Below, piece by piece: positions 23,935-31,576 of a stretch of DNA of 64,000 bases; position 1 is the stretch's first letter, and every line of letters begins with the position of its first letter. The notes under the pieces were generated by a model, which did no database searches, was not told the origin of the DNA, and was given only the letters and a program-made list of their open reading frames with translations. The stretch is from Candidatus Magasanikiibacteriota bacterium (GTDB taxonomy: Bacteria; Patescibacteria; ABY1; Magasanikbacterales; 2-02-FULL-50-9b): positions 29,931 to 93,930 of the forward strand of contig CAITMK010000008.1 of NCBI GenBank assembly GCA_903893485.1, in the 5' to 3' direction. A program made the position numbers and the translations under genes.

Positions 23935-26646
23935 TTAATCCAAATCTGCCCAACTGTTTCCAATCGCACTATCAACTTTCAGTGGCACGCTCAATTTCGC
24001 AACGCCATTCATAATTTCAACAATCTTTGGCGCCAAATCTTTAACCAACTTTTCTTCAATCTCAAAAATCAATTCATCATGTACCTGCAAAATCATGCGA
24101 GCAGGGCAGGCGCGTTCCGCAGCGGTTAGGCTAAACCCAAATCCATATTCGCGCACCAAAAATTCATCAACCGCAATCATCGCTTTTTTCACAATGTCAG
24201 CTTGCGTTCCTTGAATTGGCATGTTCACTGCCATGCGATCTGCGGCGGCGCGCACACCAGCCACGCCGGAATGCATTTCTGGCATATAGCGACGGCGACC
24301 AAACATGGTTTCAACGTATCCATTCTCACGCGCAAATTTTTTAATGCCTTCGACGTACGCTGCAACACCAGTAAACGTTGCAAAATATTTTTCAATAAAC
24401 GCGCGTGCCTCACTTTGTGAAATACCCGTGCGCTCTGCCAAACCCCACGCACCCATTCCATACAAAACACCAAAGTTAACTTCCTTTGCGGAAAAACGCA
24501 TTTCTTTAGTCACCTGATCGAGCGGCACACCATGAATTTCTGCGGCCGTTGCTTTATGAACGTCTTCGCCTTTTTCAAAAATTTCAATTAATTTTTTATC
24601 CTGTGCTAAGTGTGCAACAATGCGCAATTCAATTTGCGAATAATCGCACGACAACAATTTGTATCCATCGGCTGCAATAAACGCACGACGAATATCGCGG
24701 CCCAATTCACTACGCACCGGAATGTTTTGCAAATTTGGATTCGATGATGACAAGCGACCAGTTGCAACAACAACTTGATTGTAACTGGTATGCACACGAC
24801 CGTCTTGCGCAATTAATTTTGGCAACGCGTCGACATAGGTCGATAATAATTTTGCAACTTCACGATGTTCCAAAATCGCATCAATAATTTCGTGCGTGCC
24901 TTTTAATTTTTCAAGTTCGCCGGCGGCGGTTGAAATTCCAGTTTTTCCGCGCTTAATTCCAAATGTTGATAATTTTAATTCTTCAAATAAAACTTCGGAA
25001 ACTTGTTGTGGCGATGCAATGTTAAATTCATGGCCTGCGAATCCATACACGCGCGCGGTAATTTTTTCTTGGCGCGCGGTTAAGTCAACATGTAATTTTT
25101 CCAAATATTTTGGATCAACTAAAACGCCATAACGTTCCATGCGCGTGAGTGGTGCAACGAGTGGCATTTCAATATCCGTAAATAATGCCATCTGATTTTT
25201 TTCTTCCATGTCCGCACCTAATTTTTCTGCGATACGTGCAACACGTGCTGCAGCACGCGCAACAGTTGCACCATCCGCAGTTGTCCATTCAGCCACCGGC
25301 ACGTCTTCGCCTAAAATTGTAATCACCAAATTTGGTAAATCATGTGCGCGTGTTCCGGCTTGCAATAAATATGCCGCAACCATAATGTCAAAAAACTTTC
25401 CCGCAACGGTGATGCCATGCATCGCAAGTTCGTGCATTAATTGTTTAACATCGTGGGCCACAACACCAACGCGCTTATCCATAAACAATGGACCGAGCGC
25501 ATCCCACTGCGATTCCTCGCGCACTTCAACTGCAGCCTGATTGTCGCCATACGAAAATCCAAAGAACGCAACTGATCCTGCAAACAAATCTTGTTGCGCA
25601 ACGCGCATAAAATGCACTGCAATTTTTGGTTGGTCTTGAAGTTTTGCAACCAACGCATGTGTGCTTGCTGCATCGCGTGCAACAACTATTTTTTTTGCGG
25701 GTGTAGATTTTTTTGGTGCTTCTGCAGCTGGCGCATCTTTGCTTCCTGGTAATCGATTTAACAAAGATAAAAATTCAAACTTTTGCAAAACAGGAAAAAT
25801 TTCATCGCGTGTAATTCCATCGAATGCGCATTCATCAAAATTAAAATCAATTGGCACATTGCGTACAATCGTAACCAACTCCTTACTAAGGAGTGCATCT
25901 GATTTGTGCTCGAGTAAAACTTTTTGCACACGCGCACTCAATCCTTCTGCAACTTTTTCATGTGCAGCAGCCAACTCCAATTTCTCGTATAAATTTTCAA
26001 TGGTCCCAAAATATTTAATAAGTTCCATGCCTGTTTTTTCGCCAATACCTTTTACGCCTTTAATATTATCAGACGTATCACCACGAAGTGCTTTGTAATC
26101 GATCATCTGAGGTGGTTCAAAACCAAAACGTTCGTGCACCGCTGCCGCGTCGTAAGTTACGGTGTCATTAATACCTTTGCGCATGGTGTACACCACGGTA
26201 TTTTTGTCTACCAACTGAAGTGTATCCATATCACCAGTCACAATAACTTTTTTTGCGTGAGGCGCTTCGGTTACAATCGTACCGATCACATCATCAGCCT
26301 CAAAACCTTTTTTTTCGTACACCGGAATTTTTGCAGCTGCTAAAAATTCTTTGATAAAAGGAATTTGCGCATACAATTCATCCGGTGCTTTTGTACGCGT
26401 TGCTTTATATTCTGCATACGCTTCATTGCGAAATGTCCCACCAGCCACATCAAAGGTAACTACCACGTGCGTTGGTTTAACATCTTTTATCGCTTTAAAA
26501 AGTGTGGTGATAAAGCCGTACACTGCATTTACCAAAACCCCGTCTTTCGTTGCCAAAGGAGGAATTGCATGAAAACATCGATGTACCATTGCGTTCCCAT
26601 CGATAATCATGAGCTTATTTTCTGAGGTTTTTGGAGTTTGAGCCAT
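23935..26646 (-). CDS. polA: DNA polymerase I
   Basis: This 903-residue protein has three parts. Residues 10-300 form a 5' nuclease (KGFEADDVIGTIV, GDTSDNIKGVKGIGEKTG). Residues about 330-480 form a 3'-5' exonuclease-like domain in which the D-x-E metal motif is not visible (IAVHFMRVAQQDL in its place), so proofreading is probably lost. The rest is a family A polymerase with motif A (DYSQIELRIVAHLAQ), motif B (RFSAKEVNFGVLYGM) and motif C (QVHDELIFEIE). It fills gaps and removes RNA primers. TACACT lies 10 bases before the ATG. Confidence 0.96.
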   Translation of the reverse strand: MAQTPKTSENKLMIIDGNAMVHRCFHAIPPLATKDGVLVNAVYGFITTLFKAIKDVKPTHVVVTFDVAGGTFRNEAYAEYKATRTKAPDELYAQIPFIKEFLAAAKIPVYEKKGFEADDVIGTIVTEAPHAKKVIVTGDMDTLQLVDKNTVVYTMRKGINDTVTYDAAAVHERFGFEPPQMIDYKALRGDTSDNIKGVKGIGEKTGMELIKYFGTIENLYEKLELAAAHEKVAEGLSARVQKVLLEHKSDALLSKELVTIVRNVPIDFNFDECAFDGITRDEIFPVLQKFEFLSLLNRLPGSKDAPAAEAPKKSTPAKKIVVARDAASTHALVAKLQDQPKIAVHFMRVAQQDLFAGSVAFFGFSYGDNQAAVEVREESQWDALGPLFMDKRVGVVAHDVKQLMHELAMHGITVAGKFFDIMVAAYLLQAGTRAHDLPNLVITILGEDVPVAEWTTADGATVARAAARVARIAEKLGADMEEKNQMALFTDIEMPLVAPLTRMERYGVLVDPKYLEKLHVDLTARQEKITARVYGFAGHEFNIASPQQVSEVLFEELKLSTFGIKRGKTGISTAAGELEKLKGTHEIIDAILEHREVAKLLSTYVDALPKLIAQDGRVHTSYNQVVVATGRLSSSNPNLQNIPVRSELGRDIRRAFIAADGYKLLSCDYSQIELRIVAHLAQDKKLIEIFEKGEDVHKATAAEIHGVPLDQVTKEMRFSAKEVNFGVLYGMGAWGLAERTGISQSEARAFIEKYFATFTGVAAYVEGIKKFARENGYVETMFGRRRYMPEMHSGVAGVRAAADRMAVNMPIQGTQADIVKKAMIAVDEFLVREYGFGFSLTAAERACPARMILQVHDELIFEIEEKLVKDLAPKIVEIMNGVAKLSVPLKVDSAIGNSWADLD

Positions 26647-26678
26647 AGTAATGGGTAGTGTAGCAGCTCTTCAGGTAT

Positions 26679-26722
26679 AAAAAAAGCCCTCAGACCGCCA
26701 CGGTATTATGGCAGTCCAAGGG
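26679..26722 (-). terminator. terminator of cassette C
   Basis: An interrupted stem (CCCT..GAC.GCCA / TGGC.GTC..AGGG) is followed on the minus strand by seven T. It separates cassette C from polA. Confidence 0.85.
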
Positions 26723-26745
26723 GAAGAAAACGTCTGCTGATTGGT

Positions 26746-27540
26746 TCACGAAGCTTCGGGATTCGGCAATTCTTTGTAAATCACCCGGACATCATCACGG
26801 TCTGCGCCGACAACGTGATATATGGCTTTCAATTGGCCGTCTTTAGCCGAGCAGTACCCACGCAAAATGCCGGTGAGCGTCTTTGCAGAATCTTCGACTG
26901 GCTCAAAAGCAAACTCGGTACCGTATATATTAGACTGCGTAACACGGCCAAAAATGGTTTCACCCTCCGCATTTGAACAAGCCAAGATTTCGGATCCGTC
27001 TTTGCAGGGAACCGTGGCCAAAAATCCGCGCTTAGCGAGCCGCTTGCCCGTTTCTGCCGAATATTTGAGCGCCATCCATGCGCCTTCAAAACGCCAGAAC
27101 AGCCGGGTACTCGTTGAACGGATCACCATGCCGTTCACCAGCGTGTAGTCGATCGCCGGCTCATCCCACTTGAGCGGATGATGTACGCCCGGTTCGTAAC
27201 ACCGCCTCGCCGACGTATAAGTTCCCAGTCCGGCATACACACGCGGCAAGGCCTGATTACTCAAATCACCAAGAGCGCCAACAAGATCGCGCCACACAAG
27301 AATGGCTGGCAAGTGATTAGCCTGCACCTTTCCTGAGAGTGTCACGAAAATTTCTGGCGAAAACTCTCCCTTTTGCGGTGAAATTACAAGCCGAGAAAGT
27401 GTCGTACCGGCAAATCCGCGGGGAAGTGCGGTCTCGATAAGCGGCAACAATTGCAACGTCTCCAAACCATCTCCAGGCACATTCAAATACAGGCCATGAG
27501 CACTCCGCAATAGAGTACCGCCAAATTTTTCCGCTGTCAT
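26746..27540 (-). CDS. cassette C: hypothetical GC-rich gene
   Basis: This 264-residue protein of unknown family has no signal peptide or transmembrane helix. The sequence is strand-rich with Gly turns (GLYLNVPGDGLETLQLLPL, IFVTLSGKVQANHL, FGRVTQSNIYGTEFAFEPV), suggesting a beta-fold. GGAGG six bases before ATG 27540 fixes the start; the 13 upstream in-frame residues are ignored. It has its own promoter (TTGACG-N17-TATACT) and terminator. Codon use is richer in G and C than in polA and the TrmB-type gene on either side. Confidence 0.75.
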   Translation of the reverse strand: MTAEKFGGTLLRSAHGLYLNVPGDGLETLQLLPLIETALPRGFAGTTLSRLVISPQKGEFSPEIFVTLSGKVQANHLPAILVWRDLVGALGDLSNQALPRVYAGLGTYTSARRCYEPGVHHPLKWDEPAIDYTLVNGMVIRSTSTRLFWRFEGAWMALKYSAETGKRLAKRGFLATVPCKDGSEILACSNAEGETIFGRVTQSNIYGTEFAFEPVEDSAKTLTGILRGYCSAKDGQLKAIYHVVGADRDDVRVIYKELPNPEAS

Positions 27541-27581
27541 GAATCCTCCAAAAGTGAGCCCTACATCACGTAGGGTCAAAA

Positions 27582-27610
27582 AGTATATCGTTAATTTGCA
27601 AATTCGTCAA
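27582..27610 (-). promoter_or_regulatory. promoter of cassette C
   Basis: TTGACG (27605-27610), a 17-bp spacer and TATACT (27582-27587) on the minus strand; 41 bases of leader precede the ATG. Confidence 0.75.
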
Positions 27611-27613
27611 TCA

Positions 27614-28396
27614 TCACAAACCAATTTGCTTTGAAACAGCCCACAAAGAATTAAACATTGCCTGCATTAATTCAAAATGCTCACGCGACTTAACCACCAA
27701 AACAAAACCCGTGTCGCGACTAGAAATATACATAACTTCTTGGTCATATAAAAATACTGTGGTGCGAAAATGTCCAATCATTTCTTTTGGAAGTAAACGC
27801 ACTTCTGCCAAACCCTTGTACGAATTTGCTAAAATTTTTGGTTCCAATTCTTTTTCCCACAAATGGCGCGTGGTAATTCGACGCCCCACACGCTCTGCAA
27901 CATAGCTCGCAGAAAAAGCCTGTCCAACTTGCCAAAAAAAATTATCGTGTGGCGCAATGGAATCAATGTGCCCACTTTTGCAATAGAGCGTATCCATGAT
28001 CGCGCGCTTCATTGCATCTTCACCTTGATAATACAAAACGCCCGGCGCACCTTCATGCGCAATATTATTTTTTTTCAGCGCCGGAATAAGTGCGGTAACT
28101 TCATCTGCAAGCGCTGCTAATTCTTGCTGGCGAATTTTCACCATCGCGGACAACGCCTCTGGCGCTTCTGCTTGAAAACGTTCTGTGCCCTGTGCCATTT
28201 GTTTTGTTATAAGTCCACGATCCAATAATTGGCGGAGTGCATAATACACAGTCGGACGTTTTGCTTTCGTGAGCGTAGTTAATTCGCGCGGCGTGAGTGC
28301 GCCACGTTCCACCAACATTAAATAAAGCTGAACTTCAGAATCTGAAAGACCGAGGTGTAATAAAACTTCGCGATTATTTTTATCTAAATTTTGCAT
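27614..28396 (-). CDS. TrmB-family transcriptional regulator
   Basis: This 260-residue protein has an N-terminal winged helix (LGLSDSEVQLYLMLVERGALTPRELTTLTKAKRPTVYYALRQLLDRGLI), typical of TrmB regulators, then a coiled-coil helix and a C-terminal sensor-like domain (APGVLYYQGEDAMKRAIMDTLY...) also seen in this group. TrmB proteins often sense sugars, but no target operon is adjacent and a ligand cannot be inferred. Its last codons lie about 70 bp from cassette C. Confidence 0.87.
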   Translation of the reverse strand: MQNLDKNNREVLLHLGLSDSEVQLYLMLVERGALTPRELTTLTKAKRPTVYYALRQLLDRGLITKQMAQGTERFQAEAPEALSAMVKIRQQELAALADEVTALIPALKKNNIAHEGAPGVLYYQGEDAMKRAIMDTLYCKSGHIDSIAPHDNFFWQVGQAFSASYVAERVGRRITTRHLWEKELEPKILANSYKGLAEVRLLPKEMIGHFRTTVFLYDQEVMYISSRDTGFVLVVKSREHFELMQAMFNSLWAVSKQIGL

Positions 28397-28439
28397 AATG
28401 AGTGATTGAGTGGTGTTGTCTAAGCATTATTAAAACACA

Positions 28440-28468
28440 TTGTACGGCTTAGGACAACCCGGTATGCT
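28440..28468 (+). promoter_or_regulatory. promoter of cassette D
   Basis: TTGTAC (28440-28445), a 17-bp spacer and TATGCT (28463-28468); 60 bases of leader. Confidence 0.6.
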
Positions 28469-28528
28469 GTGGATATGTGATGAGAAAGGCTCATCGCACG
28501 AAGAGGAGACAAGCGGTAAAGAGGAACC

Positions 28529-29410
28529 ATGTTCTGTACAAATCAAAAAATCTGGATGAAGCTGTGGGGCGTGCGGGGGTCGCGCGCGACGGATGACCAA
28601 GAAGTCGGTGGCGCTACCACGTGCATCGAAATGCGGGCTGGCAGCAGCACGCGGCTGGTGTTCGACGGCGGTACGGGTATCATCGCCTTCGGCAATACGC
28701 TGTTTGCAGAGCTTGCCAAGGGTCCGGTGACGGTTCACCTGTTCCTGACCCATCTGCACACGGATCACTGGGAAGGCCTGCGGTTCTTTGATCCGCTGCA
28801 TCACCCAAACCTGAAGCTGGTCATTTGGGGCCGAAAAGGGTTGGTGCGGATGCTGCGCAAGCAGATGTTCGACGGCAACTCCTTTCCGGTCACACCGGAT
28901 ATGCTGAAGGCGGACATCACGTGCATGCTTGTGGAAGATGATGGCGTGTATGTGATTCCGACACCTGAAGGCAAAAACGTCGTGGTTCACGCGCGTAGCC
29001 TGAATCATCCGGGTGGATGCTTCGGCTACCGCGTTGAATACGACGGCGCGAGCGCAGCGATCATCCAAGACCACGAGGAGCAAATCGAGGATACGCCCGA
29101 AGCGGCGCAGCTCGAACGCAACCTGGTGGAATTGGTGAGCGGTGTTGATCTGGTGGCCTTCGAGGTTCAGTACTCCGACGACATGTACTTTGGTCGTGAT
29201 GGTCCGAGCCGCAAGGGTTGGGGTCACGATCGCGTGGGACATGCGGCAAAGGTGCTGGAACTCGCAGCGCCCAAAGCGGTGAAGATCGTCCACGCCGACC
29301 CGGACCGCGGCAACCTGGCGTTCGTTACCACGATCGCCAGCGCGGTGCAAAAAGCCACAGGCATTCCAACCACTCCTGGTATCCAGGGTGAAGAGGTGAC
29401 CTGTGGCTAG
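28529..29410 (+). CDS. cassette D: MBL-fold metallohydrolase
   Basis: This 293-residue protein belongs to the metallo-beta-lactamase superfamily. It starts KLWGVRGSRAT, a motif common to MBL-fold phosphodiesterase-like proteins, and has the metal site THLHTDHWEGL (HxHxDH) near residue 75, NHPGG near 155, an Asp in IIQDHEEQ and a further His in GWGHDRVGH near 230. The substrate is unknown. GAGG precedes the ATG. Codon use is strongly GC-ending, in contrast to the TrmB-type gene and slipin beside it. It is one of two cassettes with a nameable fold. Confidence 0.85.
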   Translation: MFCTNQKIWMKLWGVRGSRATDDQEVGGATTCIEMRAGSSTRLVFDGGTGIIAFGNTLFAELAKGPVTVHLFLTHLHTDHWEGLRFFDPLHHPNLKLVIWGRKGLVRMLRKQMFDGNSFPVTPDMLKADITCMLVEDDGVYVIPTPEGKNVVVHARSLNHPGGCFGYRVEYDGASAAIIQDHEEQIEDTPEAAQLERNLVELVSGVDLVAFEVQYSDDMYFGRDGPSRKGWGHDRVGHAAKVLELAAPKAVKIVHADPDRGNLAFVTTIASAVQKATGIPTTPGIQGEEVTCG

Positions 29411-29424
29411 ATGCTCCAGCTAAA

Positions 29425-29475
29425 ACCCACGATTAACTACGCATGAAGAATGTAAGTTAATCGTGGGTGTTTTTT
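29425..29475 (+). terminator. terminator of cassette D
   Basis: The perfect 14-bp arms 29425-29438 and 29455-29468 are followed by GTTTTTT. The complementary A-rich side could also stop slipin transcription. Confidence 0.92.
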
Positions 29476-29477
29476 AT

Positions 29478-30233
29478 TTACGCGTTATGCTCCTGCTGCA
29501 TGAAAGTTTTAATATCCTGAATTGTTCCCATGAACTGAGATGGGAAAATAATCGTTGAATTTTTTTCAACGGAAATTTCGGCAAGTGTTTGCAAGTTGCG
29601 AAGCTGCAATGCAATTGGATGCGCCATCATGATGTCCGCAGTTTCAGCAAGTTTTTGTGCAGCAAGCGCTTCACCTTCAGCGGCAATAATTTTTGCACGC
29701 TTTTCACGTTCTGCTTCTGCTTGTTTCGCCATGGCGCGCTGCATTGAATCGGGCAACTGAATATCTTTAATTTCAACGGTAATAACTTTTACACCCCAAG
29801 GAGTTGTGTGGGTATCAATAAGTGTGCGAATTTCTTCGTTGATTTGTTGCATTTCGGAAAGCACTTCGTCGAGTGCAAATTTACCAACAATGTTACGCAC
29901 AGTTGTTTGTGCAATTTGATTAATTGCAGAAGAAACATTTTCGATCACGATAATGCTACGTGGTGCATCAACAATTTGATAATACGCAACAGCCGAAACA
30001 TCGATTGAAACATTGTCGCGAGAAATAATTTTTTGTGGCTGGACCGGCATGGTCATGACACGCATATCAACGCGGCGCATTTGATCGATGAAAGGCCAAA
30101 CCATGCGAAGACCCGGCTGTTTTTCGTGGCTAAAACGGCCAAGACGAAAAATAACGCCCCGCTCGTACTGCCGAATAACCGAAAAGGTGCTGACGATGAG
30201 TAAAAAAATGATGATGCCAAAAATATAAAACAT
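29478..30233 (-). CDS. slipin / SPFH-domain membrane protein
   Basis: This 251-residue stomatin-like protein has one N-terminal membrane helix (FYIFGIIIFLLIVSTFSVI), then YERGVIFRLGRFSHEKQPGLRMVWPFID, and the SPFH core through EIKDIQLPDSMQRAMAKQAEAEREKRAKIIAAEGE, with the coiled-coil Ala/Glu helix. Slipins oligomerise in membranes and often pair with an NfeD protease; none is next to it here. The promoter is TTGACA-N17-CATAAT, 9 bases before the ATG, a leaderless type. Confidence 0.92.
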   Translation of the reverse strand: MFYIFGIIIFLLIVSTFSVIRQYERGVIFRLGRFSHEKQPGLRMVWPFIDQMRRVDMRVMTMPVQPQKIISRDNVSIDVSAVAYYQIVDAPRSIIVIENVSSAINQIAQTTVRNIVGKFALDEVLSEMQQINEEIRTLIDTHTTPWGVKVITVEIKDIQLPDSMQRAMAKQAEAEREKRAKIIAAEGEALAAQKLAETADIMMAHPIALQLRNLQTLAEISVEKNSTIIFPSQFMGTIQDIKTFMQQEHNA

Positions 30234-30281
30234 AGTGCGCCGATTATGGCGCAGCTTTAATAAGCTGTCAAACGCTAAAAT

Positions 30282-30348
30282 AAAAAAGCGGCCGAAGCGA
30301 CTCGTTGAAGGTGGGCGTGTTTTGCCTCTTCAGTGAATCGCTTCGGCC
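30282..30348 (-). terminator. terminator of cassette E
   Basis: GGCCGAAGCGA (30290-30300) pairs perfectly with TCGCTTCGGCC (30338-30348). On the minus strand it is followed by GCTTTTTTA. Confidence 0.92.
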
Positions 30349-30363
30349 TTGGCCAGCTTGGGG

Positions 30364-31281
30364 CTAGGCCGCGGTCGCGTACAGCTGGAGCTCGTCGCGC
30401 AGCTTGCCCGACTGCTCCACGCTCAGCACTTCAGCCACGTTGTTGCCGTCGCCGTCGTCCAGGAAGCACGCGATGTTGCCTTCCGGGCCCGTGGCGCCGA
30501 TGACCGCGCGAACCGTGCGCTGCTTCTGCTGGTTGTCCAGGATCTTCAGCTCGCCGGCGAGGATGGCCTGCGGCATGACGGAGAACTCGCCGGCGTCGTT
30601 GTACTTGACGAGGACAAAATCACCGGTGTCCGAGTTCAAGCACAGCAGCTTGTCGCCGGTATCGCGCGAGATGCTGGAAAGCTTGAACTGGCTCGCGGGC
30701 GACGGGATCGCGCTGCCGACCAGGTCGATCGACATGAGGATGCTCTCGGCGTCCAGCAGGCTGAGCAGCGGCTCGCCCTCTTTCGGGCTCTTGTGCAGCA
30801 GGACCAGGACGTTGGCGTTGCCGATCTTGAAGACGGCCGCGTCGACGAACTTGTTGTTGACCTCGGGCAAGCCCGGGATCCAGGACACTTCCTGCACGTT
30901 GGCGCCGACGAGGTGCTTGCCGGTGAAGCGGTCGCCGTCGACATTCTTCATGATCTGCTCGACCGCCGCCTTGTCGCCTTCGACGAAGTGGAAGTTCTTG
31001 CCCGCCGTCACGACGTACGAGGACTTGGCCTCTTCGCCGTCGGCGCTCGCGATGAACTGCGAGGACATGACGCACGCCTCGTCGTCGGCCAGCTTGTATT
31101 TCTTGGCTTCCGCGGCGTCGATCAGCTTGACTTCAAACTTGCCGATTTCGTCGCCGACCGCGCGCTTCAGCACGACGGCGCCGGTGTTCTCGGACTTGGC
31201 TTTGACGATGCCGTCGCTGCCGATGTAGGCAAGGCCCATCGTGGTGATGAGCTGGATCATAATCGTACGATTGCTGTTCAT
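30364..31281 (-). CDS. cassette E: hypothetical, strongly GC-rich gene
   Basis: This 305-residue acidic, strand-rich protein without signal or membrane segments matches no family I know. It has repeated beta-type units (GEEAKSSYVVTAGKNFHFVEGDKAAVEQI, GNANVLVLLHKSPKEGEPLLSLLDAE, GDKLLCLNSDTGDFVLVKYND). Codon third positions are almost all G or C, the sharpest contrast in the window. The antisense strand is also open for over 900 bases, which I take as a side-effect of this composition. A GAGG precedes the ATG, and the leader is about 100 bases. Confidence 0.75.
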   Translation of the reverse strand: MNSNRTIMIQLITTMGLAYIGSDGIVKAKSENTGAVVLKRAVGDEIGKFEVKLIDAAEAKKYKLADDEACVMSSQFIASADGEEAKSSYVVTAGKNFHFVEGDKAAVEQIMKNVDGDRFTGKHLVGANVQEVSWIPGLPEVNNKFVDAAVFKIGNANVLVLLHKSPKEGEPLLSLLDAESILMSIDLVGSAIPSPASQFKLSSISRDTGDKLLCLNSDTGDFVLVKYNDAGEFSVMPQAILAGELKILDNQQKQRTVRAVIGATGPEGNIACFLDDGDGNNVAEVLSVEQSGKLRDELQLYATAA

Positions 31282-31381
31282 GATGCCTCGTAACCAGTGG
31301 ATGCGGCCCTTTCTGAGCCAACATCGGTTTCCCTTATTAGCAATGACGGCCTATCCGCCATCGCCAATCTGAGTGAAAGTG

Positions 31382-31410
31382 ATATTAACGGATTTTCAAA
31401 AAAATGTCAA
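31382..31410 (-). promoter_or_regulatory. promoter of cassette E
   Basis: TTGACA (31405-31410), a 17-bp spacer and TAATAT (31382-31387) on the minus strand. Confidence 0.75.
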
Positions 31411-31437
31411 GAGGTGACCGACCCCAGACAAAGCAAA

Positions 31438-31460
31438 CAAAAAACCCACCTTTCGGCGGG
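31438..31460 (-). terminator. terminator downstream of tRNA-Cys
   Basis: Hairpin CCCGCC-GAAA-GGTGGG (minus strand, one G-U), followed by a run of T. Confidence 0.85.
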
Positions 31461-31478
31461 CTACATTTATTGGCTATA

Positions 31479-31549
31479 AGGTGCGAGTGAGAATCGAACT
31501 CACGATAGGGGTTTTGCAGACCCCGGCCTTACCACTTGGCGATCGCACC
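31479..31549 (-). tRNA. tRNA-Cys (GCA)
   Basis: Acceptor GGTGCGA/TCGCACC, anticodon stem GGGGT/ACCCC with loop CTGCAAA (anticodon GCA), T-arm GTGAGTTCGATTCTCAC, and the U discriminator expected for Cys. CCA is not encoded. Confidence 0.95.
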
Positions 31550-31576
31550 ATAGCCAACATTCTACCGCAACCGGTT

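Noticed and set aside
28430..29350. 306-codon minus-strand open frame opposite the MBL-fold gene
   Set aside because: Its translation is His/Arg/Gln-rich with no family features; the plus strand has an intact HxHxDH enzyme.
30349..31293. 314-codon plus-strand open frame opposite cassette E
   Set aside because: It is a shadow of GC-rich coding on the minus strand: low-complexity Ala/Val/Asp/Arg-rich translation, no ribosome site, and promoter and terminator fit the other strand.
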